64,000 nt of DNA from Halocatena marina (lineage in GTDB: Archaea; Halobacteriota; Halobacteria; Halobacteriales; Haloarculaceae): assembly GCF_025913575.1 (NCBI RefSeq), contig NZ_CP109785.1, positions 2,480,001 to 2,544,000 on the forward strand. The letters run 5' to 3'. Position numbers and translations under genes: made by a program. Below are positions 1-9,417 of this stretch, piece by piece; the stretch's first letter is position 1; every line of letters begins with the position of its first letter. Under the pieces are notes generated by a model. That model was given only the letters and a program-made list of their open reading frames with translations. It searched no databases and was not told the origin of the DNA.

Positions 1-359
1 GCGACGAATGCACGTTCCTCATCGAAGTCCCAGACAATGGTCGTTCACGTACCTGCGTTGTAAGGTTTATTAGCCATATTTTAGCTTCGTAATCCGCACA
101 CTGTGCCACCATACCTCACAGAATTCTTGCCGCTCCGGAAGAGTTTAATACCCTGCTGAATCTATGCCGGAGTACATGCAAACGAAACCCCGCGATCACT
201 GCTCGCTTGCAATGACCCGCGGGTCCGCCCTCGTTCTCCGACGACGACGACCGGGCCGCTAGGCCCGACTATACTACTTTTCTGACCGGATTTGCCTCGC
301 TTTCAAACGACCCCGAGAAGCTACCATACAACCAAAAACATCGAAAATAAGACAAAAAT
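1..359. other. Region upstream of argG; no gene recognised
   Basis: No convincing coding frame is visible. Two symmetric elements are: a perfect 12-base palindrome GACCCGCGGGTC at 214-225, and a hairpin with a 6-base stem (CGGGCC 252-257, GGCCCG 262-267, loop GCTA) followed by a T-containing stretch. The second could terminate an upstream transcript; the first could be an operator for argG. Both roles are inference. The last 35 bases before argG are A-rich without a canonical TATA box. Confidence 0.4.
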
Positions 360-1592
360 ATGACAGGAAATGATACAGTTGCGCTTGCGTTTTCCGGTGG
401 ACTCGACACGACAGTGTGCGTTCCACTACTCGAAGAGGAATACGGCTACGATGATGTTATCGGCGTCACCGTCGATGTCGGGCAACCCGACGAAGAGTTC
501 GCAGAAGCAACGGAAACAGCCGACGCACTCGGCATTGAGCACTTCGTCGTAGACGCTCGTGAAGAGTTTGCGTCGCTCTGTCTCCAATCGGTTCGTGCGA
601 ACGCAGACTATCAAGGATATCCACTCGGTACAGCACTCGCTCGTCCCGTTATTGCAGAGGCAATTCTCGAAGTGGCGACCAAAGAAGGCTGCAGTGCCAT
701 CGCTCACGGCTGTACTGGAAAGGGGAACGACCAGCTCCGGTTCGAGGCCGTCTGGCGTGACTCCGACCTCGAAGTCATCGCGCCAGTGCGCGAGCTCGGG
801 TTGACACGCGAATTCGAGATCGAATACGCGGCCGAGCGCGATCTACCAGTCGAGAGCGGTAACGAGGGGGCGTGGAGCATCGATACGAACCTCTGGAGTC
901 GCTCCATTGAGGGCGACGACCTCGAAGATCCCGGGTACGTGCCACCGGAAGACATCTACGAATGGACTGATCTACCAGAGACACTCGATACCGAGACCAT
1001 TGCAATCGGGTTCGAAGACGGGTACGCCGTGAGTATTGACGGCGAATCACTCGAACCGATCGCGCTCATCGAGAAGCTGAACACGCTCGCAGGAGCGCAC
1101 GGAATCGGACGCACAGACATGATGGAAGATCGGATGCTCGGGCTGAAAGTTCGTGAAAACTACGAACACCCGGCTGCAACCGTGCTCCTCACTGCCCACG
1201 AGGCGCTCGAAGGTCTCGTGCTGACCCAAGAAGAGCGCTCGTCGAAAGCACACATCGACCAACAGTGGAGCGAGAAAGCCTACGAAGGGCTCCTTTCTGC
1301 ACCACTGGTCGATGCCCTCTCGGGATTCATCGATGCGACGCAACAGCGCGTCACGGGGACCGTAACGGTCAAGCTCGAAGTCGGACACGCACGGCCAGTC
1401 GCGCGCAAAAGCGAGTACGCGGTGTACTCCGAATCGGCGGCGTCATTCAACACCGAGACCGTCGACGGCATCAAACAGGAGGACGCGACGGGCGTTGCGA
1501 AGTACCACGGTTATCAGGACCGGCTCGCACGCGTCACGACAGCGACAGACGACGCGCCCGAGGCCCTCATGGACGGCGGAACAGAGGAGTAA
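360..1592 (+). CDS. argG: Argininosuccinate synthase
   Basis: Joins citrulline and aspartate with ATP to give argininosuccinate, the penultimate step of arginine synthesis, in the cytoplasm. The 410-residue product has the usual family length. The N-terminal PP-loop ATP-binding motif AFSGGLDTT is at residues 10-18 and the second family signature GCTGKGND..RF at 117-128. The ATG follows an A-rich stretch. argH begins three bases after the stop, so the two are almost certainly co-transcribed. An overlapping reading of the same DNA in other frames gives only shadows. Identification is secure from both signatures and from the neighbouring argH. Confidence 0.97.
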   Translation: MTGNDTVALAFSGGLDTTVCVPLLEEEYGYDDVIGVTVDVGQPDEEFAEATETADALGIEHFVVDAREEFASLCLQSVRANADYQGYPLGTALARPVIAEAILEVATKEGCSAIAHGCTGKGNDQLRFEAVWRDSDLEVIAPVRELGLTREFEIEYAAERDLPVESGNEGAWSIDTNLWSRSIEGDDLEDPGYVPPEDIYEWTDLPETLDTETIAIGFEDGYAVSIDGESLEPIALIEKLNTLAGAHGIGRTDMMEDRMLGLKVRENYEHPAATVLLTAHEALEGLVLTQEERSSKAHIDQQWSEKAYEGLLSAPLVDALSGFIDATQQRVTGTVTVKLEVGHARPVARKSEYAVYSESAASFNTETVDGIKQEDATGVAKYHGYQDRLARVTTATDDAPEALMDGGTEE

Positions 1593-1595
1593 GCA

Positions 1596-3050
1596 ATGGA
1601 CAAGGAGATCAGATCCGGTGCAGCCGTCCGCGGTGATCGCTTCAGTGGTGGTCCCGCGCGTGAGTTCCTCTCATCCCTTGCCGCGGACGAGCGGATCTTT
1701 GCCGCCGACATCGCTGTTGATCGCGCACACAGCGTGATGCTTGCAGAGCAGGGAATCGTCCCAACGGATGAGATCGGACAGATCCTCGCGGCGCTCGATG
1801 TGATCGAAGTCGAGGGACACGAATCCCTGCCCGACGGCGAAGATGTCCACGAGGCCATCGAGTCGGCTGTCATCGACGCAGTCGGTCCAACTGGCGGGAA
1901 GATGCACACCGCCCGGAGCCGGAACGACGAGGTGGCAGCGTGCATTCGCTACCGCCTGCGTGATGATCTCATCGATAGCATCGACGCGGCTATCGGGCTA
2001 CGCGAGGCGTTGGCGGGCGTCGCAAGTGAGCACCAAGAGACGGTGATGCCTGGATTCACGCACTTACAGCCCGCCCAACCGACGACGGTCGCCCACTGGG
2101 TGCTCTCGTATGAACAGGCGCTTCAGCGCGATACGGATCGCCTGTATTCGGCCTACAGTCGGACGAACCGCTCACCACTCGGTGCGGCCGCGTTCGCGGG
2201 AACGCCCTTCTCGATCGACCGCGAACGCACCGCCGAACTGCTCGGTTTTGATGGGATCGTCGAGAACTCGATGGACGCTGCCTCGGCGCGAGACTTCCTC
2301 TTCGACAGTGCGGCAGCGCTCGCGGGACTAGCGACGACGCTGTCAGGACTCGCAGAGGATCTGATCCTCTTCTCGAACAAGGGGTACGTCGAACTCTCGG
2401 ATGAGTACTCCTCGACGTCCTCGATCATGCCACAGAAGAAAAACCCCGACACGCTCGAACTCGTTCGAGCAACAGCCGGATCGGCAAGTGCGGGGCTCAA
2501 CGGCTTGCTCACGACACTCAAAGGGCTGCCACGAGCGTACAACCGCGATCTCCAGCGGGCGACCACGCACGTGTGGTCAACAGTCGATGCCGTCACCGAG
2601 GGAACCGCTGTCGCCAGTGGAGCAATCACGACGACAGCGTGGAACACCGTCGCTCTCGCTGATGCGGCTGGGAGTGGCTTTTCGACCGCAACGGGAATTG
2701 CAGACAAGCTTGCAATGTGTGGAATACCCTTCCGGACGGCCCACGAAATCCTCGCTAAGGCCGCACAGGAGGGAGCAGACGCTGCTGCTATCGAATCCGC
2801 AGCTGAGGAAATACTCGATGAACCACTCGGTGCCTACATCTCCAACGAAGAGATACAGGCCACACTCGATCCCATTCAGAGCGTAGCGAGCCGCGATTCG
2901 CGCGGCGGACCGGCACCCTCAGCGATCGACGCACAGCTCGATTCGGTTACGAAATCCCTCGAATCGGATCGAGAAGCGCTCACGAATCAGCAGGCGAACA
3001 TCGAATCCGCGCACAAAACGCTCACAGAGGTGGTACATCGCTATGCTTGA
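1596..3050 (+). CDS. argH: Argininosuccinate lyase
   Basis: Splits argininosuccinate into arginine and fumarate, the last step of the pathway. The 484-residue product belongs to the fumarase/aspartase superfamily: TARSRND at residues 105-111, the FTHLQPAQPTT region at 154-164 and the flexible-loop signature SSIMPQKKNPD at 275-285 holding the catalytic serine. It starts three bases after argG. A 181-base gap with a hairpin and a TATA-like box separates it from argW, so argGH probably forms its own transcript, though read-through into argW is possible. The protein is slightly longer than many bacterial ArgH, with an acidic C-terminal part. Confidence 0.97.
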   Translation: MDKEIRSGAAVRGDRFSGGPAREFLSSLAADERIFAADIAVDRAHSVMLAEQGIVPTDEIGQILAALDVIEVEGHESLPDGEDVHEAIESAVIDAVGPTGGKMHTARSRNDEVAACIRYRLRDDLIDSIDAAIGLREALAGVASEHQETVMPGFTHLQPAQPTTVAHWVLSYEQALQRDTDRLYSAYSRTNRSPLGAAAFAGTPFSIDRERTAELLGFDGIVENSMDAASARDFLFDSAAALAGLATTLSGLAEDLILFSNKGYVELSDEYSSTSSIMPQKKNPDTLELVRATAGSASAGLNGLLTTLKGLPRAYNRDLQRATTHVWSTVDAVTEGTAVASGAITTTAWNTVALADAAGSGFSTATGIADKLAMCGIPFRTAHEILAKAAQEGADAAAIESAAEEILDEPLGAYISNEEIQATLDPIQSVASRDSRGGPAPSAIDAQLDSVTKSLESDREALTNQQANIESAHKTLTEVVHRYA

Positions 3051-3077
3051 GCGACGACGACCACGACTACCGATCCC

Positions 3078-3093
3078 GTCCCCCCTCGGGGAC
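3078..3093 (+). terminator. Hairpin after argH
   Basis: A 6-base perfect stem GTCCCC/GGGGAC with a CCTC loop, 28 bases after the argH stop and followed by an A/T-rich stretch. It may end the argGH transcript or stabilise its 3' end. Archaeal terminators rely mainly on T-tracts, so this is only a candidate. Confidence 0.35.
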
Positions 3094-3198
3094 AAATAAC
3101 AAAACTATGATGTACATTATCATGGATCGCTGTATTGGACGCTAACACACCAATAGAGCCTTGTTTGGGTTGTTAAATTTTTATGATACTTTCGATGG

Positions 3199-3205
3199 TT
3201 TTAAG
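3199..3205 (+). promoter_or_regulatory. TATA-like box of the argW-argF operon
   Basis: TTTTAAG lies 27-33 bases before the argW ATG, the spacing expected for a haloarchaeal TATA box of a leaderless or very short-leader transcript. A GAGGT sequence just before the ATG could also act as a ribosome binding site. Confidence 0.45.
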
Positions 3206-3231
3206 ATGATCCCACGACGAGATTGAGGTAC

Positions 3232-3396
3232 ATGGCAGAATGCATCGAATGCGGGGCTGACGTAACCCTGCACGACGACATCGAAGAAGGAGAGATCATT
3301 GATTGTGGGACATGCGGTGCCGAATTAGAGGTCCTCGAAACAGCTCCTGTGGTGCTCGATACCGCGCCTGAGCTCGAAGAGGATTGGGGCGAGTAA
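3232..3396 (+). CDS. argW: Amino-group carrier protein ArgW/LysW
   Basis: A 54-residue acidic carrier protein. The C-terminal glutamate of LysW-family proteins is ligated to the alpha-amino group of glutamate (or 2-aminoadipate), protecting it while the side chain is reduced and aminated. Visible here are two CxxC pairs (C4/C7 and C25/C28) of the zinc-binding fold and the conserved C-terminal EDWGE with the terminal Glu that carries the substrate. It precedes argX-argC-argB-argD-argE-argF, which fits a carrier-protein route to ornithine. Because arginine genes surround it, the arginine role is more likely than lysine; dual use cannot be excluded. The gene is too short for many gene finders. 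Confidence 0.93.
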   Translation: MAECIECGADVTLHDDIEEGEIIDCGTCGAELEVLETAPVVLDTAPELEEDWGE

Positions 3397-3429
3397 GGCG
3401 ATGGGAGCAGTCGGCACATACATACAATC

Positions 3430-4308
3430 ATGAATATCGGTGTACTCTATTCCCGGATTCGCCGCGACGAGAAGCTCCTGTTGTCCGAACTGCGAGAGCG
3501 TGGACACGAGGTCACGAAACTCGACGTTCGCACGTTGCAGTTCGACCTTTCGGAACCGCCGGAAGCACTCACAGCGTGTGATATCGTTCTTGATCGGTGC
3601 CTCGCTACGAGTCGGAGCGTCTACGCAACGCAGTTCATCGACAGGTACGGGATTCCAGTCGTGAACGGACCGGAGACGGCAGCGGTGTGTGCCGACAAGG
3701 CGAAGAATAGTCTCGCACTCGCGCAAGCGGATATTCCGACACCACGGACGGAAGTCGCGTTCACGAAAGACGCCGCGATGGAGATCATCGAGAAGTTCGG
3801 CTACCCATGCGTACTAAAGCCCGTCGTCGGGTCGTGGGGGCGATTGATGGCGAAAATCGACTCCGAGAGCGCCGCCGAAGCCATTTTAGAGCACAAGGCG
3901 ACTCTCGGTCACTACGAGCACAAGGTGTTCTACATCCAGGAGTTCGTCGAAAAACCCGACCGCGACATCCGCGTCCTTGCTATCGACGGCGAGCCGATCG
4001 CATCGATGGTCCGTTCTTCGGAGCACTGGCTGACGAACGCCGCGAAGGGAGCAACGACGCGCGAATTCGAGCTCGACGATACGGCTCGTGATCTCGTCGC
4101 CCGCGCGAGCGACGCGGTTGGTGGTGGTCTGCTCGGTGTCGATCTGATGGAGATCAAATCCGGCTCAGAATCGGAGGCCGAGTACACTGTCCACGAGGTG
4201 AACCACACGGTCGAATTCAAGGCGCTCGATGAGGCGACAACGGTCGACGTGCCAGCGGCGGTCGTCGACTGGCTCGAAACGAAAGCCACGCAGGAGGTGA
4301 TCGCATGA
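3430..4308 (+). CDS. argX: Glutamate--[ArgW] ligase (LysX family)
   Basis: ATP-grasp enzyme of the RimK/LysX family, 292 residues, the usual length. It links the amino group of glutamate to the C-terminal Glu of ArgW. The C-terminal signature EVNHTVEFK matches the LysX/ArgX family, and the central KPVVGSWGR...IQEFVEKPDRDIRV region is the ATP-grasp core. It starts 33 bases after argW and its last four bases overlap the start of argC (ATGA), showing tight coupling. Whether it accepts glutamate only or also 2-aminoadipate cannot be decided by eye; context with argF, argG and argH favours glutamate. Confidence 0.93.
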   Translation: MNIGVLYSRIRRDEKLLLSELRERGHEVTKLDVRTLQFDLSEPPEALTACDIVLDRCLATSRSVYATQFIDRYGIPVVNGPETAAVCADKAKNSLALAQADIPTPRTEVAFTKDAAMEIIEKFGYPCVLKPVVGSWGRLMAKIDSESAAEAILEHKATLGHYEHKVFYIQEFVEKPDRDIRVLAIDGEPIASMVRSSEHWLTNAAKGATTREFELDDTARDLVARASDAVGGGLLGVDLMEIKSGSESEAEYTVHEVNHTVEFKALDEATTVDVPAAVVDWLETKATQEVIA

Positions 4309-5339
4309 GTACCTTGACAGCAACGGTTGTCGGTGCGAGTGGGTTCACGGGAGGCGAGCTCCTTCGGTTGCTCGCTGGTCACCCCAAATTCGAGATCGCA
4401 CAGGCAACGAGCCGCCAGTACGAGCGCAAGACGATCGGTCGTGTTCATCCGAATCTCCGCGGGGTCGATCTGCGATTCAGTGCTCCCGACGATCTGGAAA
4501 GCGTCGACGTGTTGTTCGCAGCGACGCCACACGGTGTCTCCATGGATCACATCGACGCCTTCCAAGAGGCAGCGGACACGATTGTGGATCTGAGTGCGGA
4601 TTTCCGCCTCGACAGCGAAGGGCAGTACGACGAGTGGTACGACGGACACACGCGTCCAGAGTTTCTCTCGGAATCGGTGTACGCGCTTCCCGAACTCACA
4701 CGCGAGGATCTACCCGGTGCAGAGTTGATCGCAGCGGGCGGTTGCAACGCGACCGCCACCATCCTTGGGCTACTACCATTATTCGAAGACGGTATCCTCG
4801 ATGGAACGGAGCAGACCATCGTTGACGTGAAAGTTGGTTCTTCTGAGGGTGGTGCTGGTGGCGGAACAGCTTCCTCACACGCCGAGCGCTCGGGCGTCGT
4901 CCGTCCGTACGCGCCTGCGGGCCATCGCCACGAGGCTGAGATCGAGCAGTTCCTCGGTCCAGTGAGCTTCACCGCCCACGCGGTCGATATGATTCGTGGC
5001 GCGAGTGCGACGTGTCACATCTTCCCGAACGATCCAGTCACAAAGCGGGATCTCTGGGGAGCCTATCGGGAACAGTACGACGAGGAGCCGTTTGTGCGCA
5101 CAGTTGCAGGCGGCGGCGTGTATCGCTACCCCGAACCGAAGGCTGTTGCGGGGACGAACTACGCCGAAGTCGGCTTCGAACTCGATCCATCGAACAAGCG
5201 GATCATCGTGTTCTCGGCCATCGACAACATGATGAAGGGATCTGCTGGACAAGCGATCCACGCGGCAAACATCGCGCTCGGTTTCGAGGAGACTGCTGGA
5301 TTAGCGTTTCAGGGATTACATCCCGTGGGGGCACCATGA
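4305..5339 (+). CDS. argC: [ArgW]-glutamyl-phosphate reductase (ArgC/LysY)
   Basis: NADPH-dependent reductase that converts the carrier-bound glutamyl phosphate to the semialdehyde. The 344-residue protein begins with a Rossmann motif GASGFTGGELLRLL (residues 10-23), and the catalytic cysteine is C147 in AAGGCNAT. It overlaps argX by four bases. In the LysW-type pathway the substrate is attached to the carrier protein rather than acetylated, so the usual name N-acetyl-gamma-glutamyl-phosphate reductase would be misleading here. That substrate assignment is inferred from argW/argX in the same operon. Confidence 0.95.
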   Translation: MSTLTATVVGASGFTGGELLRLLAGHPKFEIAQATSRQYERKTIGRVHPNLRGVDLRFSAPDDLESVDVLFAATPHGVSMDHIDAFQEAADTIVDLSADFRLDSEGQYDEWYDGHTRPEFLSESVYALPELTREDLPGAELIAAGGCNATATILGLLPLFEDGILDGTEQTIVDVKVGSSEGGAGGGTASSHAERSGVVRPYAPAGHRHEAEIEQFLGPVSFTAHAVDMIRGASATCHIFPNDPVTKRDLWGAYREQYDEEPFVRTVAGGGVYRYPEPKAVAGTNYAEVGFELDPSNKRIIVFSAIDNMMKGSAGQAIHAANIALGFEETAGLAFQGLHPVGAP

Positions 5340-5370
5340 GGTGCTGTTGGCACAGTGGGAGGTGGGCCCT

Positions 5371-6189
5371 GTGACGGTTGTCGTCAAGGTCGGCGGCGCG
5401 CGCGCTGTCGATCCGAAAGACGCGCTTGCAGACGTTTCGGCGCTCATCGACAACGACGAGCAGGTGGTCGTCGTTCACGGTGGATCAACTGCCGTAGACG
5501 ACACGCTCGAAGCGCTCGGGGAGACACCGGAGTACGTCGAGACGCCGTCGGGCGTCGTTGGACGGTTCACCGACGAACGCACGATGGAGGTGTTTTCGAT
5601 GGTTCTTCCCGGGAAACTCAACACCGATCTCGTGGTCGGATTACAGAACGAGGGTGTCGACGCAATCGGACTCTCGGGTATCGATGGGCAGTTGCTCTCG
5701 GGTTCACGGAAGTCCGCTGTTCGAGTCGTCGAAGATGGGAAGAAGAAGATCCGTCGTGGCGATCACTCGGGGCGTATCGAGCGCGTAAACGGTGATTTGC
5801 TGGAGACGCTGCTCGAAAGCGGATACACGCCCGTCGTGACCGTCCCGATGTTGGCGGACGACGGAGTGGCGGTGAACAGCGACGCTGATCGCGCGGCGGC
5901 AGCGGTTGCTGGTGCGCTCTCAGCAGAGCTCGTCATTCTCACTGACGTTCCTGGTGTACTCGCGGATGTCGACGACGAGTCATCGGTTATCGAGCGCGTC
6001 GATTCATCTGATGCGTACGAGACGCTGACTGCGGCCGCAGAAGGGTTTATGACTCGGAAAGTGATGGCCGCGACTGAAGCGCTCGAAGATGGTGCAGAAA
6101 GCGCGACAATCGCCAGTGCGAACACCGAAGCGCCGATCAGTGGCGCACTCGGTTCGAACGGAACGACAATCACGCCGGAGGCACTATGA
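5371..6189 (+). CDS. argB: [ArgW]-glutamate kinase (ArgB/LysZ)
   Basis: Amino acid kinase family enzyme that phosphorylates the side-chain carboxylate of carrier-bound glutamate. I choose the GTG at 5371, giving a 272-residue protein that starts directly with the beta-strand and glycine motif VVVKVGGARAV expected at the N-terminus; the frame is open back to a GTG at 5341 but those ten extra residues do not match the family. FLD-type nucleotide-binding elements (VNSDADRAAAAVAG, ILTDVPGVL) follow. It starts 32 bases after argC and overlaps argD by four bases. Confidence 0.94.
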   Translation: MTVVVKVGGARAVDPKDALADVSALIDNDEQVVVVHGGSTAVDDTLEALGETPEYVETPSGVVGRFTDERTMEVFSMVLPGKLNTDLVVGLQNEGVDAIGLSGIDGQLLSGSRKSAVRVVEDGKKKIRRGDHSGRIERVNGDLLETLLESGYTPVVTVPMLADDGVAVNSDADRAAAAVAGALSAELVILTDVPGVLADVDDESSVIERVDSSDAYETLTAAAEGFMTRKVMAATEALEDGAESATIASANTEAPISGALGSNGTTITPEAL

Positions 6190-7319
6190 CTGAAGCTGGA
6201 TTCGTCTTCAACGAAAAGCCCATTCGCATCGATAGCGGAGCGGGTCCATATCTGTATGACACGGAGGGGACCGAGTATCTCGATTTCGGTGCGAGCTACG
6301 CCGTAACGCCGACCGGTCACTGTCATCCGGAAGTAGTGGCTGCCGTCCAACAGCAAGTTGAGCAGCTCATGTACGTGCAGGCGTCGTACCCGGTCGACAT
6401 CAGAGACGACCTCTCTACGACGCTCGCAGCGAGTGCTCCCGGCGATATCGGAAATGTGTGGCTCTGTAATTCAGGGACGGAGGCGAACGAAGCCGCAATC
6501 AAGTTCGCTCGGAGCGCAACCGGACGCTCGAAGATCGTCGCCACGAAAAACGGATTCCACGGACGGACGCTTGGCGCGCTCGCAGCGACGTGGAAGAAAA
6601 AGTACAAGAAACCATTCGAGCCACTCGCGGGCGACTTCGAATTCGTGCCCTACGGCGACCACGAGGCGCTCGAAGCAGCAGTTGATGAGGAGACTGCGGC
6701 AGTCCTCCTCGAACCGATTCAGGGAGAAGGAGGGATCAACCCGACAACGCACGAGTATCTGCAGGCCGTGCGCGAACAGACAGCCGCCCACGACGCAGCG
6801 ATGGTGCTGGATGAGATCCAAACGGGACTCGGACGCACCGGCACCATGTGGGCGACCGAGGAGTTTGGCATTGTCCCCGACATCCTCACGACAGCGAAGG
6901 GACTCGCAAGCGGATTACCGATTGGTGCGACGCTCTGTCGTGACTGGATCGCAGACGGTGCAGGCGATCACGGCTCGACGTTCAGCGGGGGACCAGTCGT
7001 CTGTGCCGCTGCGCAGGCGACACTCGATGTGCTCGCAAACGAGGACCTCCCAGCGCACGCCGCGGAGATCGGCGCATATCTCACTGATGCGTTACAAACG
7101 GCCATCGGAGACGACGTGCGTGACATTCGTGGTCGGGGGCTCATGATCGGCATCGAAGTCAAGCGCGGCGCGAATCGGTTGTTGCCGACACTCGCGCTCG
7201 AACATAACATTCTGGCGCTTCCTGCCGGACGAACGGTCCTCCGATTGCTTCCGCCGCTGATCATCGATCGCGATCACGCGGACCATGTCGTCAACGCACT
7301 CAGCGAGGTGATCGGATGA
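6186..7319 (+). CDS. argD: [ArgW]-ornithine aminotransferase (ArgD/LysJ)
   Basis: Class III pyridoxal-phosphate aminotransferase of 377 residues that turns the carrier-bound semialdehyde into carrier-bound ornithine. Visible motifs are NSGTEANEAAIK (residues 95-106), the LDEIQTGLGRTG segment (208-219) with the cofactor-contacting aspartate, and the Schiff-base lysine K238 in TTAKGLASG. It overlaps both neighbours by four bases, consistent with translational coupling in the operon. The same enzyme could serve a lysine route if the carrier is shared, but no lysine-specific gene is seen here. Confidence 0.95.
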   Translation: MTEAGFVFNEKPIRIDSGAGPYLYDTEGTEYLDFGASYAVTPTGHCHPEVVAAVQQQVEQLMYVQASYPVDIRDDLSTTLAASAPGDIGNVWLCNSGTEANEAAIKFARSATGRSKIVATKNGFHGRTLGALAATWKKKYKKPFEPLAGDFEFVPYGDHEALEAAVDEETAAVLLEPIQGEGGINPTTHEYLQAVREQTAAHDAAMVLDEIQTGLGRTGTMWATEEFGIVPDILTTAKGLASGLPIGATLCRDWIADGAGDHGSTFSGGPVVCAAAQATLDVLANEDLPAHAAEIGAYLTDALQTAIGDDVRDIRGRGLMIGIEVKRGANRLLPTLALEHNILALPAGRTVLRLLPPLIIDRDHADHVVNALSEVIG

Positions 7320-8380
7320 ACTCCGTCGTATCCACCCAAGAGATGACACCACGCGAACTGCTCAAAGAAATCGTAACCATTCCATCCGTGTCGGGAGACG
7401 AACAGGCCTGTGCAGAACGACTCGCAGCCTACTTCGAGAGCCACGACCGCAACGTGTGGATCGATGAGGTGGGGAACGTTCGTGCGCCCGCAGACGATAG
7501 CGTCCTCTTCACGTCACACATCGACACAGTACCGGGTGAGATTCCGGTTCGCATCGATGCTGGCGAACAGTCGGGCGAACCCGCACTCTGGGGCCGCGGA
7601 AGCGTCGATGCGAAGGGGCCCTTGGTTGCAATGGCGGTCGCTGCAGTCCGAACGGGAATGAGTTTCGTCGGCGTTGTCGGAGAAGAAGTCGATTCCCGCG
7701 GAGCATGCCACGTCGTTGCAAACCGCGACGCTCCAGAGACTGTTATCAACGGTGAGCCAAGCGGTTGGAACGGCATCACTCTCGGCTATCGTGGACTGCT
7801 CGCCGGGACGTACGTCGTGACGAGCGAATCAGGACACACGTCCCGACCGGAGAACAACGCGATTCAGGACGCGATGGACTGGTGGGGACGCGTCGAGCAA
7901 GCGTTCGAACCGGACGAGTGGACGCCGGTTTTCGAGCGTGTGACGTGTAAGCCAATTCGAGTCGAAGGCGGGACGAGCGACGATGGGCTCTCGGTGGAAT
8001 CGTCCATGGATGTACAGCTCAGGGTTCCACCGAACCACACTGTCGACGAAATCCGCGAAATCGCCGATTCACAGCTCAATGGTGGCACAGTCAGGTGGTA
8101 CGACGCAGTTCCGCCTGTCATGATGGAGCCGCGAACCGATGTGGCACGCGCGTTCCGGGTCGCTATCCGGAAACACGGAGGCGACGCCCGACTCCTTCGC
8201 AAAACGGGAACGAGCGATATGAACGTCTTTGCGAGCGAGTGGGACTGTCCGATGGTCACCTACGGACCAGGCGATTCCGATCTCGATCACGCACCGAACG
8301 AGCATCTACCACTGGAGTCGTTCGACCGTTCCGTGGCAGTGCTCGAATCCGTTGGACAGAAGCTTGGAGGATCACAATGA
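7316..8380 (+). CDS. argE: [ArgW]-ornithine hydrolase (ArgE/LysK, M20 peptidase family)
   Basis: Zinc metallopeptidase that releases free ornithine from the carrier protein. The 354-residue protein has the M20 metal ligands: H68 and D70 in SHIDTVPG, D98 in GRGSVDAKG, the catalytic glutamate pair at 123-124 (GEE), and a C-terminal histidine in LDHAPNEHL. The ATG overlaps the argD stop by four bases; an internal Met at residue 10 is an alternative start. Position between argD and argF fits release of ornithine directly before carbamoylation. Confidence 0.93.
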   Translation: MNSVVSTQEMTPRELLKEIVTIPSVSGDEQACAERLAAYFESHDRNVWIDEVGNVRAPADDSVLFTSHIDTVPGEIPVRIDAGEQSGEPALWGRGSVDAKGPLVAMAVAAVRTGMSFVGVVGEEVDSRGACHVVANRDAPETVINGEPSGWNGITLGYRGLLAGTYVVTSESGHTSRPENNAIQDAMDWWGRVEQAFEPDEWTPVFERVTCKPIRVEGGTSDDGLSVESSMDVQLRVPPNHTVDEIREIADSQLNGGTVRWYDAVPPVMMEPRTDVARAFRVAIRKHGGDARLLRKTGTSDMNVFASEWDCPMVTYGPGDSDLDHAPNEHLPLESFDRSVAVLESVGQKLGGSQ

Positions 8381-9276
8381 CACAGCATTTCCTCGATGTC
8401 GATGATCTCTCGCGTGAAGAACTCGACGACGTGCTCGACGACGCCGAAGCGCTGAAAAGCCAAGAGACAGGGGACGATGACAATCACGCCCCACTCCCTG
8501 ACAAAACGCTGGCAATGTTGTTCGAGAAGCCGAGCACGCGCACGCGTGTGTCATTCGAGACGGGGATGACCCAACTCGGTGGGCACGCAATTTTCCTCGG
8601 CCCTGACGACACGCAACTTGGACGGGGAGAGCCACTTTCAGACACCGCTCGGACGCTTTCGCGGTACGTCGACGGTATCATGGTTCGCGTGTTCAACCAC
8701 GCTGATGCTGTCGAACTCGCCGAGTATGCGAGCGTACCAATCGTCAACGGACTCACTGACGATGCTCACCCATGCCAAGCACTCGCGGATTTGCTGACAA
8801 TACGAGAACATTTCGACTCATTCGACGTGCAGGCCGCGTGGGTCGGAGACGGAAACAATGTCGCTCAATCGTTCGTTATCGGATGCGCGATGGTCGGCAT
8901 CGATCTCACAGTCGCTCATCCCGAAGGCTACGGAATCGACGACAGCGTCATCGACCGTGCAAATCAGTTCGACGGACCTAACGTCACGGTAACGAATGAC
9001 CCAACTAAAGCTGTAGCTGACGCCGACGTGGTGTACACCGACGTCTGGGTGAGCATGGGACAGGAAAAAGAGCGTGACGAGAAGTTACAGGCGTTTGAAG
9101 GATTTCAGGTTAACGAGGAACTCCTCGATGAACAAGCGGTGCTGCACTGCCTCCCGGCACATAGAGGAGAAGAGATCACCGGCGCGGTAATCGAAAGCGA
9201 TCACGCACTCGTCTGGGACCAAGCCGAAAACCGGCTCCACGCACAGAAGGCTCTGTTAACAAAACTACTGTCGTAA
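8377..9276 (+). CDS. argF: Ornithine carbamoyltransferase
   Basis: Transfers the carbamoyl group from carbamoyl phosphate to ornithine, giving citrulline for ArgG. The 299-residue protein shows the carbamoyl-phosphate motif STRTR (residues 53-57), HPCQ (131-134) and HCLP (257-260) with the catalytic cysteine. A longer open frame begins at 8095, but the ATG at 8377 overlaps the argE stop by four bases and gives the normal N-terminus, so I use it. It closes the argW operon. Confidence 0.96.
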   Translation: MTQHFLDVDDLSREELDDVLDDAEALKSQETGDDDNHAPLPDKTLAMLFEKPSTRTRVSFETGMTQLGGHAIFLGPDDTQLGRGEPLSDTARTLSRYVDGIMVRVFNHADAVELAEYASVPIVNGLTDDAHPCQALADLLTIREHFDSFDVQAAWVGDGNNVAQSFVIGCAMVGIDLTVAHPEGYGIDDSVIDRANQFDGPNVTVTNDPTKAVADADVVYTDVWVSMGQEKERDEKLQAFEGFQVNEELLDEQAVLHCLPAHRGEEITGAVIESDHALVWDQAENRLHAQKALLTKLLS

Positions 9277-9288
9277 TTTTCGAAAATT
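9275..9288 (+). terminator. Palindrome at the end of the arginine operon
   Basis: A perfect 14-base palindrome AATTTTCGAAAATT begins within the argF stop codon. The T-run in it would suit an archaeal terminator for argF, but no experimental consensus can be checked here. Confidence 0.35.
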
Positions 9289-9417
9289 CAATCGAAACAA
9301 GAGACAATATGAGACACTGGGAGCCGCGTACACCACATTGCATTGCACCGAATCGAATTGTAATAGACGGCGCTACGCTTTGGATTAGTAGCGTCTGTGG
9401 GTGTCGTAGTGTCTGTG

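Noticed and set aside
1..50. Minus-strand peptide IVWDFDEERAFV at the window edge
   Set aside because: A stop lies just upstream and no start codon is present, so a gene cannot be supported from so few bases.
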